A DNA stretch of 64,000 bases, from positions 1,040,265 to 1,104,264 of the forward strand of contig NZ_BLAJ01000003.1 in NCBI RefSeq assembly GCF_009176305.1. Direction: 5' to 3'. Positions 54,512-63,957 of this stretch are shown here, piece by piece (the stretch's first letter is position 1; each line of letters starts with the position of its first letter). The stretch is from Martinezella dioscoreae (GTDB lineage: Bacteria; Pseudomonadota; Alphaproteobacteria; Rhizobiales; Rhizobiaceae). The notes under the pieces were generated by a model. It saw nothing but the letters and a program-made list of their open reading frames with translations. It was not told the DNA's origin and searched no databases. A program made the position numbers and the translations under genes.

Positions 54512-55669
54512 CTAGGCGGCTCTTGAATGAAGCGCTTCGTCGAACTCGTCCCAGATCGGCCGGAGATCGACGACGGTCTTCTTCATGCGGGCCTCGTCCA
54601 TTGAGAGCGCGAGAATGCCGGCTTCCAGCGCATTCTGGGTCGACACCGGCAGATGCAGGCCCGTCTTGACGTGCGCGATAATATCGGCGGCCATCTGTTC
54701 GTCGGCCCCATAGTGCTGCGAAAGCGTGGTGGCCGCGTAGGTCTTCTCGATCACCTTCTTGCCGGTCAGCATCTCATGGACATTGAAATAACCGCGGATG
54801 AAATCGCCCTCGGCCATGCCGCGCGAGCCCATGATGGCGAAACGGCGGAACTGGTCAGGCACGTTGAGATTGGTGTGGAAGTTCATGCCGACACCATTGG
54901 CATACTCAATGATCGCGACCTGATAGTCTATGATGTCACCGTCGCTGTCGAAGACCTTGTCAGACCCCATCCAACCGCTCGGCTTGCGATGGAAGAGCTC
55001 GAGATCGTTGATGCCTTCCCGCGCGGGATCGTTTTCCGGAATGAAGCTCTTGCGGCCGCCAAAGCTTGCGACCCGCTCCGGCCGCGCGCCAACCACGCCA
55101 TTATAGAGATCGAGGTCGTGGCAGCATTTTTCCAGCATGAAGCTGCCGGAATAATGTTCGTATCGGCGCCAGTCACGCATGAAGAAGGCGCCGTGATAGG
55201 GTTCGATATGCTCGGCAGCCTCGATGGAAACGACATGGCCGAGCTTCCCCTCGGCCTGGGCGGCCAGGAGATCGCGATACATCGGCGAATAGCGCAGCAC
55301 GAGGCCGACATTCAGGCGCTCATGGCCGAATTTGGCCATAAGGCGGGCAAGCTCGATGCTATCCTTGATGGTCGTGACGATCGGCTTTTCGCAGAAGATT
55401 TTGAGGCCGGCCTCGAGGCCGATGCGGATGTGATCGAGATGCATGTGGTTCGGCGAACCGATCATCAAGAGGTCGATCTTTTCGTTGGCGATCAGATCCT
55501 GGGGTGTTGCATAGGCCTTTCCGGCTGAGATGCCCTTTTCGAGCAAACCGGGCAGGCCCGCGGGTTCCGGATCGACATATCCTGCAATCTCGAAGCTCTC
55601 GTCGATCGCCTTGAAGACATAGCCCAGATAGCCTAGGCGGAATCCCAGCCCAATGATTCCAACGCGCAT
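54512..55669 (-). CDS. Gfo/Idh/MocA-family dehydrogenase in the transporter operon
   Basis: A 385-residue NAD(P)-dependent oxidoreductase. It starts MRVGIIGLGFRLGYLGYVF, a Rossmann motif, and carries CEKPIVT (about 97-103) with the catalytic lysine; EKCCHDLDLYNGVV (about 183-196) matches the KxxHDxD signature of sugar dehydrogenases of this family. As first gene of the importer operon it likely oxidises the imported sugar or its moiety. The operon's control is discussed in the findings. Confidence 0.9.
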   Translation of the reverse strand: MRVGIIGLGFRLGYLGYVFKAIDESFEIAGYVDPEPAGLPGLLEKGISAGKAYATPQDLIANEKIDLLMIGSPNHMHLDHIRIGLEAGLKIFCEKPIVTTIKDSIELARLMAKFGHERLNVGLVLRYSPMYRDLLAAQAEGKLGHVVSIEAAEHIEPYHGAFFMRDWRRYEHYSGSFMLEKCCHDLDLYNGVVGARPERVASFGGRKSFIPENDPAREGINDLELFHRKPSGWMGSDKVFDSDGDIIDYQVAIIEYANGVGMNFHTNLNVPDQFRRFAIMGSRGMAEGDFIRGYFNVHEMLTGKKVIEKTYAATTLSQHYGADEQMAADIIAHVKTGLHLPVSTQNALEAGILALSMDEARMKKTVVDLRPIWDEFDEALHSRAA

Positions 55670-55690
55670 GCTTTTATGTTCCCATTACGT

Positions 55691-55701
55691 AATTTATTTT
55701 C
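55691..55701. promoter_or_regulatory. Possible RpiR operator half-site 2
   Basis: AATTTATTTTC, 22 bp upstream of the Gfo/Idh/MocA gene; identical to 55764-55774. Confidence 0.4.
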
Positions 55702-55763
55702 GTAACCTTGGGGCAAATTTTCGCATTCGTCAACGACGTTCGCGCATTTAACCAAAAACATGA

Positions 55764-55774
55764 AATTTATTTTC
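55764..55774. promoter_or_regulatory. Possible RpiR operator half-site 3
   Basis: AATTTATTTTC, within the inverted repeat TGAAA-N5-TTTCA (55761-55775), about 95 bp upstream of the operon. Confidence 0.4.
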
Positions 55775-55861
55775 AGACCACCAACAAAACCTACCGACGC
55801 GAACATCAAGCCACGCTCGCCTTGATTGCGCTGCTGCTTAATTCGGCAGAATGCCTACGAC

Positions 55862-56194
55862 TTATCTATCCGGCCCGTTATATTGCCAATATTGGTAGTT
55901 CGGCTTTCTGGTGCTGCTGGAAATGACGCCATTCTGATCGCAAACGTAACCGAGGCGCGGCAAGCCGCGGTAGAACGGACCTTCGTGAAAATAATCGGCG
56001 TACACGGTGGCGGTGCGACATTGAAACTTCTCGTCATCAGCCATTTTCGGCGCAGTAACTCCCGGAAGGTCCTTGTAAGGATAGACGGGAGCTACATATG
56101 GCTTGGGGAGGAGCGGATTGTCGGCAAGTGCGGCCGCCGGCATCAAGACCGCAAGGGACAGGGCAGCAATGGCGATTTTCGACTTGATCCACAT
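55862..56194 (-). CDS. Secreted hypothetical protein
   Basis: A 110-residue protein with a signal peptide (MWIKSKIAIAALSLAVLMPAAALA, about 1-24) and a short mature domain with two cysteines (FQCRTATVYADYFHEG and LGYVCDQNG). I do not recognise the family. It is placed upstream of the importer operon on the same strand but separated by 192 bp and a probable promoter; no functional link is implied. Confidence 0.7.
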   Translation of the reverse strand: MWIKSKIAIAALSLAVLMPAAALADNPLLPKPYVAPVYPYKDLPGVTAPKMADDEKFQCRTATVYADYFHEGPFYRGLPRLGYVCDQNGVISSSTRKPNYQYWQYNGPDR

Positions 56195-56493
56195 ATACTG
56201 CTACGCTCCTTTACAAATGCGAGCGCAACGACCACACGCCGCATATCACAGATATAATGGGGCTGGGGTCATGCGCCAACGGGTTCCCCGATCAAAATCA
56301 TGCGCACGGGATGGTTTCCGCATCGCCGACGCGGGCCATTCACGCTACGTTACACCAAAAAAAATGCTTTTATCTGCAAATACAATGCAGGCGTGTGCAA
56401 GCGATTTGCGACAAGTCATAAGCATGTTATATAGTATGAAAATTGTCATCCTGGTTGTTGTCGGCGCGATTTCTGTTTGAAGGAGTAACAGTC

Positions 56494-57303
56494 ATTCTCG
56501 AACAGATTAATCGTATCCCGCCTCTTGTTGACCCGGAGATTGCTGACGATGCCGCTCAGCAGGTTTCCATTTATGTCATCAATCTTGATCGCTCGCGTGA
56601 TCGCTGGGAACGACTGTGCAACCAGGCCGTCGAATATGATCTGCATATCACGCGCGTTCCTGCCGTCGACGGACGTGTCGTCGCGGAGGCAGACCGCGTC
56701 GATTTTTATCCGCATTCGTTCATCTATCACAACGGCCGCAAGCTCCTGCCGGGAGAGTACGGATGCTACCGCAGCCATCTGATTGCGCTGGAGCAATTCG
56801 TCGCAAGCGGCGACAAGATGGCGATCATCATGGAAGACGACGTCGAGCTCAACGAGAAGCTTATCCCGCGTGCAATCGCAGCGATGGAAAGCGTCCAGGG
56901 GGCGCGTCTCGTCAAGCTCGTCAACCATCGCCTTGTCGGCTTCAAGCCGATCTGCGAAACCAGCGAAAACGATGTCGTCGGTCGCTGCATGCATGGTCCG
57001 CAGGGATCGGCTGCCTGTTATATCGTCAACCGCAAGGCGGCCAAGAAGCTGCTGACGACGCTGAGGCCCATGCTTCTTCCCTACGACGTCGCCTTGGAAC
57101 GCGGCTGGTCAACCGGCGTCGAGACATTCACGACCTTTGAAAATCTGGTCGATTTCAGCCCGCACCGCGCCCACACCACGATCGGCAAACGCGTGCATTA
57201 CCGCGCGGTAAAGCGGCATCCGCTGTTGCGGCTCACGGCACATTGGTTCCGCACCTGCGATCAAGTGCGCCGCTGGTACTACGCCGTCGCGATGAAGCAG
57301 TAG
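56494..57303 (+). CDS. GT25-family glycosyltransferase (possible ATT start)
   Basis: A GT25-type glycosyltransferase (LPS/capsule beta-1,4-galactosyltransferase-like). Core marks: VSIYVINLDRSRDRW (start of the fold), PGEYGCYRSHL, IIMEDDVELNEKL (DxD-like acidic site) and QGSAACYIVNRKAAKKLL. From 56494 the reading gives 269 residues. No ATG, GTG or TTG is in frame between 56460 and the core, while AGGAG at 56481-56485 sits eight bases before ATT at 56494. The alternative is a TTG at 56443 without a ribosome binding site at the expected place. Part of the polysaccharide cluster that follows. Confidence 0.82.
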   Translation: MLEQINRIPPLVDPEIADDAAQQVSIYVINLDRSRDRWERLCNQAVEYDLHITRVPAVDGRVVAEADRVDFYPHSFIYHNGRKLLPGEYGCYRSHLIALEQFVASGDKMAIIMEDDVELNEKLIPRAIAAMESVQGARLVKLVNHRLVGFKPICETSENDVVGRCMHGPQGSAACYIVNRKAAKKLLTTLRPMLLPYDVALERGWSTGVETFTTFENLVDFSPHRAHTTIGKRVHYRAVKRHPLLRLTAHWFRTCDQVRRWYYAVAMKQ

Positions 57304-57371
57304 CTGCGGCAAAGCTGCGAGGCCAAGCCCGAAAGCATTAAAAGACGCCGGTGTCGTGACAGGACATGCGC

Positions 57372-59357
57372 CTATAGCTGTGCAACGTTATCAAGGTTGG
57401 GCTGATCGACCGTCAGATCCGTCTCGCGCTCGCGATAGACCAGATCAACCACTTCGCTGCTCGGCGCATAGCCGGAAACGAGCTTCTGCAGCAGGGCTTT
57501 CGCCAAGGGAATGTCGTTTTCATCCAGTGCCGCCTCGAGTGCGGCGAGCCGCTTCGACAGCTCCGGCCAGGGCAGGAAATCCTCCTTGGCCTGCATGATG
57601 CGCGGATGGCTGGTCGGCTGCGGGTTGTCGCCGATCAACAGTTCCTCAAAAAGCTTCTCGCCCGGTCGAAGGCCGGTGATTTCAAGCTCGATATCGCCAT
57701 CCGGCTCGTCCTGGTCCCGCACAGTCAGACCGGACAATTCCACCATTCGCCGCGCGAGATCGGCAATGCGTACCGGTTCGCCCATGTCGAGCAGGAAGAC
57801 ATCGCCGCCGCCCGACATCGCGCCCGCCTGGATCACAAGCTGCGACGCCTCGGGAATGGTCATGAAATAGCGGGTGATATCGGGATGCGTCAGCGTGATC
57901 GGGCCGCCGTCGCGGATCTGCTGGCGAAAAAGCGGCACGACCGAACCGGATGAGCCGAGCACGTTGCCAAAACGCACCATGGCGAAATTGGTACTGTCGG
58001 TGCCGGGCTTGCGATCTGCATCCATCGCCTGCAGCACCATTTCCGCCAACCGCTTGCTGGCGCCCATGATGTTGGTCGGACGCACGGCCTTATCGGTGCT
58101 GATGAGGACGAAATTTTCGACACCATGATCGCGCGCAGCTTCGGCCGCTATCTGCGTTCCCTGCACATTGTTGCGAATGCCTTCGACGGGATTGTATTCG
58201 ACGAGCGGCACATGCTTGTACGCAGCGGCATGATAGACGGTCTTCGGCCGCCAGGCCTGCATGATCTGCCTGATTCGCTGGCCATCGCGGACGGAAGCCA
58301 GGAAGGGAATGATGCGCACATCGGCGGCGTGGCCGGCGGAGGCGGCCGCCTTCTCCAGCTCGCCATGAATGGCATAAAGGGCGAACTCGCTCTGTTCGAT
58401 CAGCAACAGGGAGGACGGACCGTTCTTCAGGATCTGGCGGCAGAGTTCGCTGCCGATCGAGCCGCCGGCACCGGTGACCATGACGACCTTGCCGCGAATG
58501 TTCTTCTCGATCAGACCGCGATCGGGAGCGATCACGTTGCGGCCGAGCAGATCCTCGATATCAAGCTCGCGCAGATCCGAAACCGCGACGCGGCCCTGCG
58601 CGAGCGCCGTCAGATCTGGCATGGTCCGTACGGTGACGCGAGCTTTGCGCATGTCTTCGAGGATTTCGTTGCGCCGCTGTCGCGTGGCATTCGGCAGAGC
58701 GAGCAAGACGCCCTTGATCTCGCCTGAGACTACGAGCGCCGGCAGATCGGCCGGATCGTAGATCGGCAGCCCGCCCATAATGCTGCCATGCAGGTTGCGA
58801 TCGTCATCGAGATAGCCGACGACGTTCAGCTCCGCGCTGTTGGCAAGCGCACCCGCAAGCTGACGCCCTGAAGCACCGGCGCCGTAGACCAGCACCTTGG
58901 CAAGCTGATTGCGATTGAGAAGGCGCTGATAGGCGTTGCCAAGCCAGTAGCGTGTCCACATGCGCGACAGGCCGATCGCGATCAGCAGCAGCAAGGGCTG
59001 CAATATGCCGACGGTGCGCGGCACGCCCGGCACGCTGATGGCGGTAAAGATCGTCATGAAGGCGAGCGCATAGATCGCCACCGCCTTGACGACCGTCACG
59101 AACGCCGAAAGGCCGGCATAGCGGAAGATGGCGCGGTAAAGGCCGAGGACGATGAAGATCGGAATGGCGAGCAGAAGGGAGACGATCGCCGGCAGCCACT
59201 CGACGCCTTCGAGGATGACCCAATCGTCAAGGCGAAGACAATAGGCAAACCAGACCGTCAGCACACACAAGCTGGCATCGACCAGCAGCGCAAGCGCGCG
59301 CTTGGTGGAGCGCGGCAACGCCAGAAACGGCAGAACGAGTTTATCCGCGGGCACCAT
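57372..59357 (-). CDS. Nucleoside-diphosphate-sugar epimerase/dehydratase (WbpM/CapD type)
   Basis: A 661-residue membrane-anchored enzyme that makes UDP- or CDP-activated deoxy/amino sugars for surface polysaccharides. Four N-terminal helices (about 15-125) precede a CoA-binding-like Rossmann region (LVYGAGASGRQLA, about 157-170) and the main SDR domain from about 295: TGAGGSIGSELCRQI, YHAAAYKHVPLVE and STDKAVRPTNIMGASKR, with the Ser/Thr-Met/Lys active-site pattern of UDP-GlcNAc 4,6-dehydratases. Convergent with GT25; about 215 bp downstream of the Wzz-like gene. Confidence 0.93.
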   Translation of the reverse strand: MVPADKLVLPFLALPRSTKRALALLVDASLCVLTVWFAYCLRLDDWVILEGVEWLPAIVSLLLAIPIFIVLGLYRAIFRYAGLSAFVTVVKAVAIYALAFMTIFTAISVPGVPRTVGILQPLLLLIAIGLSRMWTRYWLGNAYQRLLNRNQLAKVLVYGAGASGRQLAGALANSAELNVVGYLDDDRNLHGSIMGGLPIYDPADLPALVVSGEIKGVLLALPNATRQRRNEILEDMRKARVTVRTMPDLTALAQGRVAVSDLRELDIEDLLGRNVIAPDRGLIEKNIRGKVVMVTGAGGSIGSELCRQILKNGPSSLLLIEQSEFALYAIHGELEKAAASAGHAADVRIIPFLASVRDGQRIRQIMQAWRPKTVYHAAAYKHVPLVEYNPVEGIRNNVQGTQIAAEAARDHGVENFVLISTDKAVRPTNIMGASKRLAEMVLQAMDADRKPGTDSTNFAMVRFGNVLGSSGSVVPLFRQQIRDGGPITLTHPDITRYFMTIPEASQLVIQAGAMSGGGDVFLLDMGEPVRIADLARRMVELSGLTVRDQDEPDGDIELEITGLRPGEKLFEELLIGDNPQPTSHPRIMQAKEDFLPWPELSKRLAALEAALDENDIPLAKALLQKLVSGYAPSSEVVDLVYRERETDLTVDQPNLDNVAQL

Positions 59358-59572
59358 CGATCAGCTTTCCCTGGCGCCAGTCATCGGAGCAACGCACCGC
59401 TTTTCTCGCATAGATTGTCTCACAAAGTATCGCACAACGCTTAATGACCGTATCGCGCTTCCATTAGCAAGACCCAATCATCCCCAGCGCCGATTTACAT
59501 TTAGAACAGTCGACGCGCAATTGCATCCTCAATGCTGAAAAAGGCGGCCGATGCGAAAGGGTAAGACGATGG

Positions 59573-61249
59573 TCACTTGCCGAAATAGCCGCGGATGACG
59601 GGATGCCGAAACAGGCCGAGGAGAACGGCAAACGCCATGCCAAGACCGGCACCAAAGATTGCGCCGGCGATCAGCCCGGCCACCATCATCACCTTGCGGC
59701 TCGGCCCATCCGCCTTCAGTGGCGGTTCCGCCTCCGAGATCACGCGAATATTGCTCTGCGAGAGGTCCTGGGCATCGCTCGCCTGGCCGGACCGTTTCAG
59801 CAGTGATTCATAGAGATTGCGAGCCGCGGTCGCCTTGCGCTGCAGCTCGTTCAGGCCGACAAGCTTGCCTGAGGTATTGACCTGCGAGGCCTTCTGTACT
59901 GCCAGTTCCTTGGCGATATCCTGCTCGGCCTTCTGTGCCTGCTCATAATCGGCGCGGGCCGAGGTCATCTGCCGCTGCAGCTCCGCGCGGATTTCGGCGG
60001 CGAGGCTATCCAGTGACGATTTCGCGGCGAGCAGGCGCGGATGGCGGGCGCCGAGCTGGCTTTGAAGGCTGCCGACATTGGCGGCCATCGTCGCATATTG
60101 CTGCCGCAGGCTGCTCAATGCCGTCGATGTCACCCCTGCGGACGGATTGTTGGAGACCACATCTTCAAAGCTGAGCTTGCCGGCAGCGTCCGCGCGGGCT
60201 CTTGCCTCGATCGTTTTCTGCTGGGCCGTTACCAATAGGTCGTTCAGAGCGGTCAGACGTTTGTCGGAGATCAGATTGCCCTCGACGGCCACCATGTCGT
60301 TGTCGGCGCGATAGGTTTCGACGGCCTTTTCGGCTGACAGTACCTGCTGGCGCAGATCCTCCAGGCGGGAATCGAGCGCCGTATTGCTGTTCTTGTAGGT
60401 GCTCGCAGCCGCCTTGCTCTCTTCCTCCATGAAGGAGGTCACAAGCTGGTTGGCGATCTCGGCCGATTTTTGAGGATCGCTCGTCGTCACCTTGGCATTG
60501 ACGACGTAGGTGCTGGATTCGCGGGCGATCTGCACGGCTTTCGCCAAGGCGGCGGTGGCCACATATTTTGCCGCCTCGCCAGTGGCGCCACCATTGAATT
60601 TCGGATCCTGATCGAGCTTCAGCGCATCGACGACGCGCCCTAGCACCTTGCCGGAAGACAGGATCTGCGTCTGGCTGTCGATCATCGTCGTGATCAATTC
60701 CGGTGGCGTCGGCGCCTGCTGGGCGGAATCGGAGCCTCCGACCGGCCGAGGGTCGAAATAGAGGCTGGTCTCGGCGGTGAATTTCTGCGGAATAAGGGGA
60801 ATGACCGCTCCGCCCAGAACGGCGCCGGCGCCTGCCAGGGCAAGAACAACGAACTTCTTCGCCCAGATCGAAGCGATGGCCGATCGAAGATCAAGCAAAG
60901 GCAATTTTGCCGCCGGTATCGATGCCGTCGGAGCAGCGACAGATGCCGGTACAACCGCAACCTGCTCGACAGTAGGCACCGCAGCGGTGACAACCGGCTC
61001 GGAAACGGAGCGGGGGGCCACCGGCTCCTCAACATCGGATCGCTTCGGCGGACTTTGCGGAACGGCGGCATCCGGAATGGGCGCCTCAAGCTCTTCGGAA
61101 TGTGCCATGGGCTCAGCAGCGGCGACGAAATCCCGAGGGCGCAAGACAGGACTGCGCAAGCGCATACCGTCGCGCCGTATGTCAGACGGCTCGGTATCGC
61201 GCCAACCCGCAAGTCGGTCCGATCTCTTGCTTCGTTCCATTGAGCTCAT
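59573..61249 (-). CDS. Wzz/GumC-like polysaccharide chain-length protein, no kinase domain
   Basis: A 558-residue inner-membrane protein. A long Pro/Ala/Val-rich cytoplasmic extension (about 1-115) precedes TM1 (about 132-152), a coiled-coil periplasmic domain (about 155-520, Wzz/GNVR-like, with QSQLGARHPRLLAAKSSLDS) and TM2 (about 525-545) followed only by a short tail. In ExoP-like bacterial tyrosine autokinases a kinase would follow TM2; none is present here, so this is a stand-alone PCP-type protein, or its kinase is encoded elsewhere. It sets chain length in polysaccharide export. Confidence 0.88.
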   Translation of the reverse strand: MSSMERSKRSDRLAGWRDTEPSDIRRDGMRLRSPVLRPRDFVAAAEPMAHSEELEAPIPDAAVPQSPPKRSDVEEPVAPRSVSEPVVTAAVPTVEQVAVVPASVAAPTASIPAAKLPLLDLRSAIASIWAKKFVVLALAGAGAVLGGAVIPLIPQKFTAETSLYFDPRPVGGSDSAQQAPTPPELITTMIDSQTQILSSGKVLGRVVDALKLDQDPKFNGGATGEAAKYVATAALAKAVQIARESSTYVVNAKVTTSDPQKSAEIANQLVTSFMEEESKAAASTYKNSNTALDSRLEDLRQQVLSAEKAVETYRADNDMVAVEGNLISDKRLTALNDLLVTAQQKTIEARARADAAGKLSFEDVVSNNPSAGVTSTALSSLRQQYATMAANVGSLQSQLGARHPRLLAAKSSLDSLAAEIRAELQRQMTSARADYEQAQKAEQDIAKELAVQKASQVNTSGKLVGLNELQRKATAARNLYESLLKRSGQASDAQDLSQSNIRVISEAEPPLKADGPSRKVMMVAGLIAGAIFGAGLGMAFAVLLGLFRHPVIRGYFGK

Positions 61250-61443
61250 GGCAGACTTTCAATGCTCCGCAGACGCATTCCACGCAGCAGGTGCCGGAAG
61301 TTTAGAAACGTTTGGCTAACGGAACATTAAGGACGCTCTCAGGAAATCGCGGGGCGGGCGCTCGCATGATCCATCCCTTCATCATTGCTCAACACCATCA
61401 TCCCTATGAAAAGCCACACGCGCACGGAAGGCAGGGCCATGCA

Positions 61444-62523
61444 ATGACCGCATCGATGACGAAAACTCTGCGACGCCTGCTGGCCGCCACAGTCATGCTC
61501 GCTTTCACGGCGCAGGCGGAGAGCCCCCTCGCGGCGCAGCAACTATGCTATCGCGGCGTCAATCTGTCCGGCGCGGAATATGGCGAGCGCGGCGGGGTCG
61601 TGAATGTGAATTACACCTATCCGTCCGAACAGACCGTGCGCTATTTCGCAGAAAAAGGCATGAATACGATCCGCCTTCCCTTCCGGTGGGAACGGCTGCA
61701 GCCCGTGCTCGGAGCACCTCTCGATGGCGACGAACTGCAGCGGCTGAAGGATGCCGTCGATCTCATCCAGAAGCATGGAATGACAGTCGTTCTCGATCCC
61801 CACAATTACGCCTATTACGACAAGACGCAGCTCAAGCAGGCTCCCGCGACCGATCTTGCTTTCGGCGATTTCTGGGCGCGGCTTGCGGTGGAGTTCTCCA
61901 ATCGAAAGGGCGTCGCCTTCGGCCTGATGAACGAGCCCCACGATATCAAGGCTCCCGATTGGCTCGAACTTGCCAACACCGCCATCCGCAGCATCCGAAC
62001 CATCGGCGCGCGCAATCTCATTCTCGTGCCCGGCACGAACTGGACGGGGGCGCATAGCTGGTCGGCCGACGTTCTGGGCGGCGGCGCCAATGGCACGGTC
62101 ATGCTCGGCGTCAAGGACCCGATCGATTTCTACGCCTTCGAATTCCACCAATATCTGGATTCGGACAGTTCGGGCACGCACCCGGTCTGCGACGGCACCG
62201 ACAAAGCCGTGAAGGGCATGAACGACGTTACCGACTGGCTGCGCAAGAACGGGAAGCGCGGATTCCTCGGTGAATTCGGCGTCGCCGCCAATGATGGTTG
62301 CCTCTACGGTCTCAAGCAGGTTCTCGACATCATGAACGCCAACAGCGACGTGTGGCTCGGCTGGACCTATTGGGCCGCCGGCGACTGGTGGCCGCCAGAG
62401 GAGCCGCTCAACGTCCAGCCGCACAACGGCCGCGAAAAGCCGCAGATGAAGGTTCTTACTGAAGGGCTTAATCGAAAAGTGTCACTGGCGGCCTCATGCG
62501 CGTTGGTCAAGCCGGCGAAATGA
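61444..62523 (+). CDS. Secreted GH5-family endoglucanase
   Basis: A 359-residue exported glycoside hydrolase. A signal peptide (about 1-31) precedes the TIM barrel with RLPFRWERLQP, the acid/base Glu164 in LMNEPHD, and nucleophile Glu277 in GFLGEFGV. Length and residues match GH5 cellulases that bacteria carry beside polysaccharide export genes. The start ATG at 61444 follows AGGGCC; the longer frame from 61312 has no ribosome binding site. Its product probably trims or releases the cluster's polymer. Confidence 0.9.
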   Translation: MTASMTKTLRRLLAATVMLAFTAQAESPLAAQQLCYRGVNLSGAEYGERGGVVNVNYTYPSEQTVRYFAEKGMNTIRLPFRWERLQPVLGAPLDGDELQRLKDAVDLIQKHGMTVVLDPHNYAYYDKTQLKQAPATDLAFGDFWARLAVEFSNRKGVAFGLMNEPHDIKAPDWLELANTAIRSIRTIGARNLILVPGTNWTGAHSWSADVLGGGANGTVMLGVKDPIDFYAFEFHQYLDSDSSGTHPVCDGTDKAVKGMNDVTDWLRKNGKRGFLGEFGVAANDGCLYGLKQVLDIMNANSDVWLGWTYWAAGDWWPPEEPLNVQPHNGREKPQMKVLTEGLNRKVSLAASCALVKPAK

Positions 62524-62611
62524 CCATTGACGGGCAGCCGGCTCTTTGTCGCGAATCATCAGCCTGATATGCTGCCGCCGCCAGTGAAGACGTCACCACT
62601 CCGGATATCTG

Positions 62612-63847
62612 ATGCAACGTTCAGGCGAAAAGCAGCCGATCAATTTCGTCATTCTCACGATTTCGCTGCTGGCGGTCTGCTATAACTGCATCCTTGCCTT
62701 TATCAATCACAATATTACGCCGCTGACGCCAAGTTCCGTCGTGCTGTCCGAGGTGCTGCTGCAGGTCGCCGCCTTCACCTACCTGCTGACGAAGGGCATA
62801 TATGAAGAGGACATAGCACCGCTCCTTTATCTGCTGCTGACCATCGTACTGACGGTTTTCGTCATCGCCATCAACAAGCAGGCCTATATCGATCATCTCC
62901 GCAACGTGATGATCATCTTCGCTTTTTCGATCATGGGGCGGCTTGCCAACGAGCGCACCGTCAAGCTTGCCTTCAAGATTTCATGCTTCATCGTGCTTGC
63001 CGTGCTTGTCCTGGAAATCGTGTCGGTCAAGGAATATGTCGCGCTGTTCCATCCGGCCGAATATTTCCAGAATACGCGTGGGGTGCCGCCGGCGACCTAT
63101 AGCGATATCGGCCTGTTTCGCGGCGCGCTTGGATTCGAGGGCCGGTTCTCTTTCGGCCTGATCGACCACCGATCGTCCTCCATCTTCCTGGAGCAGGTCT
63201 CGCTTGCCAATTTCTGCGGCGTGATGGTGCTGTATCTGATCAGCTTCTCCAATCGTCTCGGTTTGCTGGACCGGCTGCTGTTTTTCTCGACGGTCGTGCT
63301 GATCCTGCTGACGAACGACACACGCACGATGCTGATCTTCAGCCTCATCTGCGTTGCGGGCTATTTCATCTATCCATGGCTCCCGAAGACGCTCGACCTG
63401 CTGACGATGCCCGGCATCATCGTTGTCGGCTTCGTCATTCACGCGCTCGAGCCGAGCGTGACGGGCGATAATTTCGTCGGGCGCATCAATGGCACGGTCA
63501 AAGCCTTCCTCGGCATGGACCTGCAGAGCACGATCGGGCTGCAGCTCGATCAGGTCGGCATCTTTTTCGACAGCGGATATGTCTACATCATCTATGGCGC
63601 CACCATCTTCGGCCTGATTCTGTTCTGGCTCTACGCCTCGCTCTATCCGGGCGGCGAAACGGTCAATCAGCGACGCCTTGGCCATGCGCTTTCCCTCTTC
63701 CTGTTCCTCAATCTGATGATCGGCTCCACAGCCATCTTCTCCATGAAGACGGCCGGACTGGTCTGGCTTCTTGTGGGATTCCTGAAATTCAACGAGGGAA
63801 GTCTGGCGAAACCACCGCAAAAGCTTTCGCTGGCAACCGGCGGCTGA
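62612..63847 (+). CDS. Wzy-like polysaccharide polymerase
   Basis: A 411-residue polytopic protein with about eleven predicted helices and a large periplasmic loop (about 150-200; SDIGLFRGALGFEGRFSFGLIDHRSSSIF) as in O-antigen/EPS polymerases. The sequence is poorly conserved in this family, so the assignment rests on topology and the neighbourhood of Wzz-like and CapD-like genes. It starts 88 bp after the endoglucanase stop. No ribosome binding site is clear before the ATG. Confidence 0.8.
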   Translation: MQRSGEKQPINFVILTISLLAVCYNCILAFINHNITPLTPSSVVLSEVLLQVAAFTYLLTKGIYEEDIAPLLYLLLTIVLTVFVIAINKQAYIDHLRNVMIIFAFSIMGRLANERTVKLAFKISCFIVLAVLVLEIVSVKEYVALFHPAEYFQNTRGVPPATYSDIGLFRGALGFEGRFSFGLIDHRSSSIFLEQVSLANFCGVMVLYLISFSNRLGLLDRLLFFSTVVLILLTNDTRTMLIFSLICVAGYFIYPWLPKTLDLLTMPGIIVVGFVIHALEPSVTGDNFVGRINGTVKAFLGMDLQSTIGLQLDQVGIFFDSGYVYIIYGATIFGLILFWLYASLYPGGETVNQRRLGHALSLFLFLNLMIGSTAIFSMKTAGLVWLLVGFLKFNEGSLAKPPQKLSLATGG

Positions 63848-63957
63848 GGCGGGGATACGCCGTTCGAAGACGCAACGGGAACGACTTTTTGCCCGTCATC
63901 CTGCCTAAATATCCGTCGAAACATGGCTGGGGGGAGGTATTTCCCAGACCTCCGATT

